64,000 nt of DNA from Rubrobacter taiwanensis (GTDB taxonomy: Bacteria; Actinomycetota; Rubrobacteria; Rubrobacterales; Rubrobacteraceae), in assembly GCF_004337705.1 (NCBI RefSeq), contig NZ_SKBU01000003.1, positions 1 through 64,000 of the forward strand, given 5' to 3'. Under the pieces are notes generated by a model. That model made no database searches. It saw nothing but the letters and a program-made list of their open reading frames with translations, and was not told where the DNA came from. The position numbers and the translations under genes were made by a program. Shown here in pieces: positions 57,448 through 64,000 of the stretch (its first letter is position 1; each line of letters begins with the position of its first letter).

Positions 57448-58452
57448 ATGTTGCGGGTTGCGTCGAGGAGCTGGAGGTACGTGCAGAGAATGAAGTGGAA
57501 GTTGCTGGCGGGGGCTGGTGGGGTGGCCGGGGCGCTCTACGTGCGGCGTTTAGCCCGGGGGCGGGAGCTGCTGGAGAACCCGTTCGGGGAGGTGACCCGC
57601 TACTACCGGTGGCGGGGGGGCAAGATTGCCTACACGGTCGCGGGCGAGGGGGAGCCGGTGCTGCTGGTACACGGCATCTACGCCGGGGCCTCTTCGCATG
57701 AGTTCCGGCGCAACTTCGGTGAGCTCTCCCGCAGCTTCCGGGTTTACGCGGTAGATCTTCTGGGTTGCGGGCTATCTGACCGGCCGCGCCGGAGATACGT
57801 GCCGGCAGACATAACTGACCAGCTAGAGGACTTTGTACGGGAGGAGGTGGGGGAGGCTGCGCACGTGATCGCCAGTTCGCTCGGGGCGGCGCTCTTCATG
57901 CCGGCTGCGGTGCGCAGTCCCCGGCTCTTCAGGCGTCTCATCTTCATCTGCCCCACCGGTCTTCAGAGTCTCAACCGGAGGCCGGGGAGGTTGAACCGGG
58001 CTCTCTACGGCCTGCTCTACGGGCCCCTCGGCGACCCCTTCTACTATGCGCTAGTCTCGCGCCCGAGCCTCCGCTACTACCTGCGGAACATGGCCTACCA
58101 CCGGCCGGAGGCGGTCTCGGAGGGGGTACTGGAGCAATACTACCGGACGAGCCACCAGCCCGGCGCCAAGTATCTGCCTGCGGCCTTCATCTCTGGGATG
58201 CTCAATCTGGACGTACGGGGGCTGTACCCGCGGATTCCGCACCAGAGCCTCATCGTCTGGGGCAACGAGGCCCGCACGACGCCCGTCGGTCAGGCGGAGG
58301 CTTTCCTCTACGGCAACCCGCGGTCGAACCTCAGGATCTTCCGCGACGCCGCCCTGCTGCCCCACGACGAACGGGCCGGGAAGTTCAACGAGATCTCCCG
58401 CCGCTTCCTGCGCTCCGGCTCGCCGGGACACGCCGGCCGCCGGGCTACCTGA
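57448..58452 (+). CDS. Alpha/beta hydrolase fold protein with incomplete triad
   Basis: This protein of about 334 aa has VLLVHGIYAGASSHEFRR for the oxyanion region and VYAVDLLGCGLSDRP. The nucleophile Ser is in IASSLGAALF and the His in LLPHDERAGKF. The usual acid position after strand 7 reads VWGNEARTTP, where relatives have an Asp (WGxxDxxTP). A hydrophobic segment near the N-terminus (LLAGAGGVAGALYV) may anchor it. The start is uncertain among ATG 57448, GTG 57481 and ATG 57490. Its 3' end overlaps the convergent MFS gene by 8 nt. Confidence 0.8.
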   Translation: MLRVASRSWRYVQRMKWKLLAGAGGVAGALYVRRLARGRELLENPFGEVTRYYRWRGGKIAYTVAGEGEPVLLVHGIYAGASSHEFRRNFGELSRSFRVYAVDLLGCGLSDRPRRRYVPADITDQLEDFVREEVGEAAHVIASSLGAALFMPAAVRSPRLFRRLIFICPTGLQSLNRRPGRLNRALYGLLYGPLGDPFYYALVSRPSLRYYLRNMAYHRPEAVSEGVLEQYYRTSHQPGAKYLPAAFISGMLNLDVRGLYPRIPHQSLIVWGNEARTTPVGQAEAFLYGNPRSNLRIFRDAALLPHDERAGKFNEISRRFLRSGSPGHAGRRAT

Positions 58453-59890
58453 GGGCGTCCTTGGGCCGCCGGAGCCAGAGCGTGGCCGCGAGGGCGAGGA
58501 TGAGCGCCGGGCTCATAGCCAGGAAGGCGTCGCTGTAGGGTACGGCATCGAGGACGTAGAGCGGGTTGAGGGCGTCGGCACCGGCCTCGCGGCGGAAGGC
58601 CAGGAACGCGCCCAGAATGGCCGGTCCGAACCCGCCGCCCAGGAAGAAGAGCATCTGGAAGATGCCCAGCCCTACCCCCACCTCCGGGGGCGGCAGGGCG
58701 GCTGCGGCGGCATTGATCGAGGGTGAGTTGACGGAGGCGAATCCCACGCCGACACCGCACAGCAGCAGCGCCACCACCCAGGCCGGGGCCCCGGCTCCGA
58801 AGGTGGAGATGGCGAGCACGGAGATGAGGAGCGCGAGCAGCCCGAAGACGATGGGCGGCCGGAAGCCCAGGCGGTCCGAGATCCGGCCCGCATACGGCGA
58901 GAGCCCGGCCACCACCACTGCCGCCGGGACCATCGCCAGCCCCACCGCTCCGGGGGAGAGCCCGTTGACCTGGGCCAATAAGAGCGGCACCAGCACGACG
59001 CACGAGAGGTTCGCCAGCATGGTGAAGAACCCCACGACCGAGGCGGCCACGTACGCCGGTGCGCGGAAGAGCCGGGGCGAGACGAACGGCTCCGGAGCGC
59101 TCCGGATGCGCCACACGAAGAGGAGAGCGGCGACCGCGGCGGCGGCGAAGCTCCCCCAGGAGGCGGGGGACGCGAACCCGCCGGCCTGACCCTCGGTCAC
59201 GCCGAAGAGAGCCAGGCCCGCCGCGGAGGCCAGCAGCAGACCCCCGACCAGGTCGAACCCCCGCCGCCCGCCCGCTGCCCCCGCCACGTCCGGCAACAGG
59301 TTCCAGATGCCGGCGATCAGGACGGCCGAGAGCCCGAGCGTCCCGTAGAAGAGGAACGGCCAGCCCAGAAACTGGGTCACCACGCCTCCGACGACCGGCC
59401 CGACCGCCGCCCCGACCCCGACGCTGGAGACGATGAGGCCGAGCGCCGAGCCGCGCTCCCCCGGCGGCAGTACGCGCACGACCGTCGCACTGGAGAGCGC
59501 CGGCATCGCGGCGGACCCGGCCCCCTGAACGATGCGTCCCGCCACCAGCGACACCAGGTTCGGGGCCACCGCGCACAGGAGCGAGCCCGCCGCAAGCAAA
59601 AGCAGCCCCATACAGAAGATCTTACGCGCGCTATAGAAGTCCGAGAGACGGCCGTAGATCGGGATCCCGACCGCGAACGCCAGCATGTAGCCCGTGATCA
59701 CCCACCCCAGAGCTCCCTCAGAAGCCCCGAACCCGGCCTGGATCGCCGGCAGCGAAACATTGACCATCGTGTTGTTCAGGACCGAGACGAAGACCGCCGA
59801 TACTATAACCAGCAGCAGCAGCCGGGTGGAAACCCGCCGGGGATCGCTATGCTCGGCCGCCTCGCTCAAAACAGAGTCTAGTATATACAC
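58445..59890 (-). CDS. MFS multidrug exporter (DHA family)
   Basis: This protein of about 481 aa has at least 12 helices. Motif A is GRLSDFYSARK, and the helix-5 motif of drug exporters is SSVGVGAAVGPVVGGV. It is probably a proton-driven efflux pump of the EmrB/Bmr type. The start is GTG 59890 or TTG 59866; TATACT is nearby, so the message may be nearly leaderless. It is convergent with the hydrolase gene. Confidence 0.88.
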   Translation of the reverse strand: MYILDSVLSEAAEHSDPRRVSTRLLLLVIVSAVFVSVLNNTMVNVSLPAIQAGFGASEGALGWVITGYMLAFAVGIPIYGRLSDFYSARKIFCMGLLLLAAGSLLCAVAPNLVSLVAGRIVQGAGSAAMPALSSATVVRVLPPGERGSALGLIVSSVGVGAAVGPVVGGVVTQFLGWPFLFYGTLGLSAVLIAGIWNLLPDVAGAAGGRRGFDLVGGLLLASAAGLALFGVTEGQAGGFASPASWGSFAAAAVAALLFVWRIRSAPEPFVSPRLFRAPAYVAASVVGFFTMLANLSCVVLVPLLLAQVNGLSPGAVGLAMVPAAVVVAGLSPYAGRISDRLGFRPPIVFGLLALLISVLAISTFGAGAPAWVVALLLCGVGVGFASVNSPSINAAAAALPPPEVGVGLGIFQMLFFLGGGFGPAILGAFLAFRREAGADALNPLYVLDAVPYSDAFLAMSPALILALAATLWLRRPKDALR

Positions 59891-59914
59891 CCGGAACGTT
59901 GCGGCGGCAAAGAG

Positions 59915-59935
59915 CCCGCCCAGATTCGGGGCGGG
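59915..59935 (-). terminator. Possible terminator of the TIM-barrel isomerase gene
   Basis: A 7-bp GC stem, CCCGCCC/GGGCGGG, with a 7-nt loop is followed on the minus strand by GCTCTTTGCC. It is short and the U-run is weak. Confidence 0.3.
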
Positions 59936-59957
59936 AGGCGTTCGCCGGAGTCGGGGA

Positions 59958-60881
59958 TCAGGCCGGGGCTCGGGTCACCTCCGGTGCTCCGAGGTGCCGG
60001 GCGGCCTCCAGGGCTTCGGCGGCCAGGTGACCCAGGTCGGCTCGCAGCTCCACGCAGCAGCTCGGGCGGTGGAGGATCGGGAGCTGCTCCAGCGGGAGGC
60101 TCCCGCGCCCCGGCGGCAGGTGCAGGTCGCCGAAGCCGTAGGCGGAGCGCTCGGCGAGCCCGAAAGCGGCTCCGTCCTCCGCCGGTTCGGGCCGTCCCAG
60201 GTTGTCGTGGAGGTGAACGTGGCGGACGAGCGGCGCGGCGGCGGCGCACTCGGCCAGATAGTCGAAGCCGAAGAAGCTCGCGGCGACGGCCGCGTGGCCC
60301 ACATCGAGGCAGATCCCGACCGCCGGGTGATCCACGGCGGCCACCTGCTCGGCCAGCTCCGAGGGCCAGGCGGCGTAGGCGTAGACCTCTCCCCGCAGTA
60401 TGGGTCGCTCCGGGTAGGAGTTCTCCACGGCCAGCGTCACGCCGAGTTTGCCCGCCAGCTCTCCTATCCGCCGCAGCGCCTCCCGTTCGGCGGCGAGCTG
60501 CTCTCGCAGGCTGTGGCGCGCATCGCGGGTGTTTACCCGCTGCCCGGCGTGACAGACCACGACGTCCGCCCCGATCATCGCCGCGAAGCGCACGCTGGCC
60601 TCCAGAGCCCCCCGGTGCAGCTCGAAGGAGGCCGGGTCCATCAGGTTCAGGCGGTGTGGCGCGTGCACTGTGTAGGCCGGTCCCGCGTCGGCCAGCACCC
60701 CGGCCACCTCCTGCGTCCGGCGCTCATCCAGCCGCCCGCCGAGGATCACCCCCAGACCGTGCGGGCAGACCTCCACGAAGTCCGGGCCTGCGCGCCGGAG
60801 CGCTTCGAGGTCCGCGGCGAGCTCCGACACGTCGCCCAGATGGGTTCCGTTCAGATTGATGCCGACGCTCTGAAACTCCAT
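59958..60881 (-). CDS. Sugar phosphate isomerase/epimerase-like TIM-barrel protein
   Basis: This 307-aa protein of the xylose-isomerase/AP-endonuclease-2 superfamily has candidate metal ligands in VVCHAGQRV, LAVENSYPE, CLDVGHAAVA, RHVHLHDNLG and CVELRADLGH. Members isomerise sugars or act on abasic DNA; with no pathway neighbour, the substrate is open. The ATG follows GAGGAAGGA. It is divergent from the glycogen phosphorylase gene. Confidence 0.85.
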   Translation of the reverse strand: MEFQSVGINLNGTHLGDVSELAADLEALRRAGPDFVEVCPHGLGVILGGRLDERRTQEVAGVLADAGPAYTVHAPHRLNLMDPASFELHRGALEASVRFAAMIGADVVVCHAGQRVNTRDARHSLREQLAAEREALRRIGELAGKLGVTLAVENSYPERPILRGEVYAYAAWPSELAEQVAAVDHPAVGICLDVGHAAVAASFFGFDYLAECAAAAPLVRHVHLHDNLGRPEPAEDGAAFGLAERSAYGFGDLHLPPGRGSLPLEQLPILHRPSCCVELRADLGHLAAEALEAARHLGAPEVTRAPA

Positions 60882-60999
60882 TGCATCCTTCCTCTCGGGT
60901 GGTTCAGCCGGACACCACGTTAACCCGGAGAGGAGACGTTCGGGTTAAACCCCCGTCAAATCCGTGATAAAAACCCGTTAAAAGCGTGGATCGCTGGCA

Positions 61000-63165
61000 A
61001 TGGCGGACGAACCACCTAAAATTCCTCCCGTCCGTGAGAGTCGAGGAGAGGCGGTAACCGTTATGCGGCATGACATCCCCGGAGAACTGTCCCGGCTACC
61101 GGAGCTGGCGTACAATCTGTGGTGGACCTGGAGTCCTGAGGCTCAGGAGCTCTTCCGCCGCCTGGACCCCGGGCTCTGGGAGAGTACGGATCACAACCCG
61201 ATCCGGCTCCTGGCTCAGACAGATCGCCTGCGGGCGGCCGCATCAGATCCCGGATTCGCAGCGCTCTACGAGCGCGTGATGCGGGACTTCGGCGCCTACC
61301 TCGAGGGAGGGGAGCGCCCCTTCCGGGAGGACGGTTCTCGTGATCCGGTAGCGTACTTCTCGATGGAGTTCGGATTGCACGAGTCGCTCCCCATCTACTC
61401 CGGCGGTCTCGGGGTTCTGGCCGGTGACCACCTCAAGAGCGCCTCGGATCTCGGCGTACCCCTGGTAGGGGTCGGGGTGCTCTACGCGCAGGGGTACTTC
61501 CGCCAGCGCCTGAACGCCGAAGGCCGGCAGGAGGAAGCCTACGAGTCCTTCGAGCCGGGGCTGCGTCCTCTCCGGCTGGTCCGCAACGGAGCGGGGGAGG
61601 AGATCCGGGTCAGCGTGGAGCTGCCGGGCCGGGAGCTGAGGCTCAAGGTCTGGGAGGTCCGGGTGGGCCGGGTGCGGCTGCTGCTGCTGGATGCGGACAT
61701 TCCGGAGAACCGGGAAGAGGACCGCCGCCTCACCGCCCGGCTCTACGGCGGAGGCGAGAGGGTACGCCTCGCGCAGGAGCTGATCCTGGGCGTCGGAGGT
61801 GTGCGGGCGCTCCGGGCCGCCGGGTTGCACCCGGACGTCTACCACATGAACGAGGGACACGCCGCCTTTCTGGGGCTGGAGCGGATACGCGAGCTCGTGG
61901 CCGGGGGGCGCTCCTTCGAAGAGGCGCGCGAGCTCGTCGCGGAGAGCTCGGTCTTCACCACCCACACGCCCGTCCCCGCCGGGCACGACCGGTTCTCCCC
62001 CGAGCTGTTCTGGGAGTTCATGGGCGGCTGGCCGCGGGCTCTGGGAACGGACCGGGAGGGGCTCTGGAACCTGGGGCACAGGGAAGAGGAGTGGGGGCCG
62101 ACCTTCAACATGACCGTGCTGGCCCTCCGGCTCTCCCGCGCCCGCAACGCCGTCTCCGAGCTGCACGGCGAGGTCACGCGCGGGATGTGGGGCAACCTCT
62201 TCTCCGGCAACGGGAGCACCATCACCCACATCACCAACGGCGTCCACACCTGGAGCTGGCTCGCGGGCGAGCTGGGCGAGCTCTTCGACGAATACGCCGG
62301 GCCGGCCTGGCGGGAGCGGGTAGAAGATCCGGCAGTCTGGGAATTCGTGCGCGAGATCCCCGCCGGGGAGCTGTGGCGGGTGCACCTGAAGCTAAAAGAG
62401 CGGATGCTCCGCTTCGTAGAGGAGCGGCTGCGAGCACAGCGCGAGCGGGCCGGCCTCCCGCCGCTGCCCGCGTTCGACCCAGAGGCCCTCACTCTGGGCT
62501 TCGCACGCCGCTTCGCCACCTACAAGCGGGCGACCCTGATCCTCTCCGACATCGAGCGGCTGAAGCGGATCGTGCACGGGCCCGGCCGGCCCGTGCAGTT
62601 CGTCTTCGCCGGCAAGGCCCACCCGGCCGACGAACCGGGCAAGGAGTTCATCCGGGCCCTCTACCGGGCATCCGAAGAGGAGGGGCTCGCCGGCCGCTTC
62701 GTCATTCTGGAAGACTACGACATGAATATCGCCCGCCACCTGGTGCAGGGCTCGGACGTCTGGCTCAACAACCCCCGCCGCCCGCTGGAGGCCAGCGGAA
62801 CCTCGGGCCAGAAGGCCGCGCTCAACGGCGCGCCCAACTTCTCCGTGCTCGACGGCTGGTGGTGCGAAGCTTATGACGGCGAGAACGGCTGGGCCATCGG
62901 AGAGGAACGGAAGTACGCCTCGCCGGAGGAGCAGGACGCTGCGGATGCCGACTCGCTCTACCGGACGCTGGAGGAGGAGATAGTCCCCCTCTACTACCGG
63001 AGGGAGGGCTCGGGGGTGCCGGAGGGCTGGGTAGCGGTCATGAAGCGAGCCGTGAAGACCGTGGCGCCTGCCTTCTCCACCCAGCGGATGGTCCGGGAGT
63101 ACGCCGAACGCCTCTACTTCCCGCGCGCCGGGACGAGTCCGGGAAGATCCCGCCGGGAAGGGTGA
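61000..63165 (+). CDS. glgP: Alpha-glucan (glycogen/maltodextrin) phosphorylase
   Basis: This 721-aa enzyme releases glucose 1-phosphate from alpha-1,4-glucans. It is of the short bacterial/archaeal type (ELAYNLWWTWSPEAQELFRR, FSMEFGLHESLPIYSGGLGV). The PLP-binding Lys is K605 in SGTSGQKAALNG, where Met is more usual before the Lys; GWWCEAYDGENGWAIG follows. ATG 61000 has no clear ribosome-binding site; ATG 61063, with GAGAGG upstream, is an alternative that would still keep the family core. Confidence 0.93.
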   Translation: MADEPPKIPPVRESRGEAVTVMRHDIPGELSRLPELAYNLWWTWSPEAQELFRRLDPGLWESTDHNPIRLLAQTDRLRAAASDPGFAALYERVMRDFGAYLEGGERPFREDGSRDPVAYFSMEFGLHESLPIYSGGLGVLAGDHLKSASDLGVPLVGVGVLYAQGYFRQRLNAEGRQEEAYESFEPGLRPLRLVRNGAGEEIRVSVELPGRELRLKVWEVRVGRVRLLLLDADIPENREEDRRLTARLYGGGERVRLAQELILGVGGVRALRAAGLHPDVYHMNEGHAAFLGLERIRELVAGGRSFEEARELVAESSVFTTHTPVPAGHDRFSPELFWEFMGGWPRALGTDREGLWNLGHREEEWGPTFNMTVLALRLSRARNAVSELHGEVTRGMWGNLFSGNGSTITHITNGVHTWSWLAGELGELFDEYAGPAWRERVEDPAVWEFVREIPAGELWRVHLKLKERMLRFVEERLRAQRERAGLPPLPAFDPEALTLGFARRFATYKRATLILSDIERLKRIVHGPGRPVQFVFAGKAHPADEPGKEFIRALYRASEEEGLAGRFVILEDYDMNIARHLVQGSDVWLNNPRRPLEASGTSGQKAALNGAPNFSVLDGWWCEAYDGENGWAIGEERKYASPEEQDAADADSLYRTLEEEIVPLYYRREGSGVPEGWVAVMKRAVKTVAPAFSTQRMVREYAERLYFPRAGTSPGRSRREG

Positions 63166-63168
63166 GGG

Positions 63169-63306
63169 CTAAAGCGCTTCCTCCTCCAGCAGCGCCACGA
63201 CCTCCCGCACCCACTCCTCGTCTACGCCCATGCCGGCGGCTATCTCCTCCGGGGAGAGCCCCTGCCGCCACAGCCGCTCGACCTCGTTCACCAGACAGGT
63301 GTCCAC
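63169..63306 (-). CDS. Very small helix-turn-helix protein (45 aa)
   Basis: This predicted protein begins with GTG (VDTCLVNEVERLW). GGAG lies five bases upstream. The core RQGLSPEEIAAGMGVDEEWV fits a helix-turn-helix like region 4 of sigma factors or a MerR/HTH_23 type. It lies just after the terminator of clpC and ends 3 bases from the glgP stop on the other strand. It may bind DNA as a dimer or partner another protein. There is no homology evidence beyond the HTH pattern. Confidence 0.5.
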   Translation of the reverse strand: MDTCLVNEVERLWRQGLSPEEIAAGMGVDEEWVREVVALLEEEAL

Positions 63307-63328
63307 AGTAGCTCCATCATAAGGCAAA

Positions 63329-63354
63329 GGCTCCCCGGACGTAGCCGGGGAGCC
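63329..63354 (-). terminator. Terminator downstream of clpC
   Basis: A perfect 10-bp stem GGCTCCCCGG/CCGGGGAGCC (loop of 6) is followed on the minus strand by TTTGCCTTAT. The small HTH gene begins just beyond it. Confidence 0.75.
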
Positions 63355-63371
63355 CCTCGATCCCCCACATC

Positions 63372-64000
63372 TCAGGAGGGCACCCTCTCCCCAACGGTGA
63401 AGGAGAGGCCGTCTTCGGCACGGTCCACGATGACCGTGTCGCCGGATTCAAACTCGCCCTCGATAATGCGGCTGGAGAGCGGGTTCTCCAGGTGGCGCCG
63501 GATGGCGCGGGAGAGCGGCCGGGCCCCGAACTTGGGGTCGTAGCCCTCCTCGACCAGGAACTCCTTGGCCTCCTGCGTGACCTCAACCTGCACCTGCTGC
63601 GCCTTGAGGTTCCGGTTCAGCCGGGCGAGCATGATCTCTACGATCCGGATCACGTCCTCCTTCGCAAGCGGCTGGAAGACTATGATCTCGTCCACCCGGT
63701 TGATGAACTCCGGCCGGAAGGCACGGTGCAGAGCATCCAGCGCCCGCCGCTCGGTCTCCCGGAAGTCCACCCCGTCCCGGGCGGTGAACCCGAACTGCCG
63801 GTCGCTCACCAGGTGCTGGCTGCCGACGTTCGACGTCATGATTATGATGGTGTTCTGGAAGTTCACCGTGCGTCCCTGCGCGTCGGTGAGCCGTCCGTCG
63901 TCGAGCACCTGCAGCAGCGTGTTGAAGACGTCCGGGTGGGCCTTCTCGATCTCGTCGAAGAGCACCACGCTGTAGGGCTTGCGCCGGACCTGCTCGGTGA
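63372..64000 (-). CDS. clpC: ATP-dependent Clp protease ATP-binding subunit ClpC, C-terminal part (cut by the right edge)
   Basis: Only the last 209 residues or so are present. Visible are Walker B of the second AAA+ domain (VLFDEIEKAHPDVFN), the pore-loop-near GRLTDAQGRTVNFQN, sensor 1 IIMTSNVGSQ, the arginine-finger region FRPEFINRVDEIIVF, and the C-terminal D2-small domain with GYDPKFGARPL and the sensor-2 Arg (SRAIRR). It unfolds proteins for ClpP. ClpB has a very similar end; GARPLSRAIRRHLENPLS and the ending ERVPS favour ClpC. Confidence 0.9.
   Translation of the reverse strand, partial: TEQVRRKPYSVVLFDEIEKAHPDVFNTLLQVLDDGRLTDAQGRTVNFQNTIIIMTSNVGSQHLVSDRQFGFTARDGVDFRETERRALDALHRAFRPEFINRVDEIIVFQPLAKEDVIRIVEIMLARLNRNLKAQQVQVEVTQEAKEFLVEEGYDPKFGARPLSRAIRRHLENPLSSRIIEGEFESGDTVIVDRAEDGLSFTVGERVPS

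Overview
The window looks like chromosomal DNA of a deep-branching, high-GC actinobacterium, most likely a Rubrobacter or close relative (inference). It is GC-rich throughout, with frequent GTG/TTG starts and strong GGAGG ribosome-binding sites. The gene content also fits: the AmaP/Asp23/DUF2273 envelope-stress set, MoxR-DUF58-transglutaminase, DgcN/DgcA, ClpC and Hsp20. I found no transposon, integrase, phage gene, rRNA or tRNA. The only mobile-DNA-related feature is the trailer end of a CRISPR array at the left edge.

Layout. 1-228: last repeats of a CRISPR array. 248-1743: DAHP synthase behind a leader that reads as a tyrosine attenuator. 1969-3710: two-gene ABC exporter. 3951-15739: housekeeping and stress genes (NAD synthetase, a short sigma factor, two Nudix hydrolases, a dehydrogenase, a CNNM/CBS membrane protein with a structured 5' leader, an ABC exporter, Hsp20, an eRF1-like protein, an IscA-type protein). 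15813-20150: MoxR, DUF58, transglutaminase operon. 20309-23640: three-gene operon that matches bacterial ceramide synthesis (serine palmitoyltransferase, GNAT-type ceramide synthase, ceramide reductase), facing a sulfatase-fold membrane transferase. 26767-31585: ferric iron ABC importer, an unknown duplicated-domain protein and ferritin. 31607-33642: predicted D-glutamate catabolism pair. 33769-35251: two-component system. 35306-40804: respiratory cluster combining Rieske, cytochrome b6 and subunit IV with two different CydA-like proteins. 41039-44943: purine permease, an atypical dihydropteroate synthase and an MscS channel. 44957-48448: ECF sigma/anti-sigma pair divergent from the envelope-stress operon. 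48509-51855: TPP-riboswitch-controlled thiamin operon with a fused ThiS-ThiG and a JAMM peptidase. 51915-64000: M14 peptidase, MarR-RND efflux pair, hydrolase, MFS exporter, TIM-barrel isomerase, glycogen phosphorylase, a tiny HTH protein and the end of clpC.

Most interesting points. (1) The 35.3-40.8 kb cluster predicts a quinol-oxidising Rieske/cytochrome b complex coupled to bd-type heme subunits, with no c-type cytochrome encoded. (2) ThiS is fused in front of ThiG, so its C-terminal Gly-Gly is buried; a JAMM peptidase in the same operon could free it. (3) The DAHP synthase leader has a promoter, a Tyr-rich leader peptide, mutually exclusive antiterminator and terminator helices, and a U-run. 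(4) The sphingolipid operon is unusual for a Gram-positive lineage. Smaller points include a sigma factor lacking the sigma-3 domain, CTG start codons, an eRF1-like protein with GGT in place of GGQ, and a perfect palindrome on the ferritin promoter.

Limits: everything is read by eye. Functions rest on motifs and family knowledge, and no database search was run.
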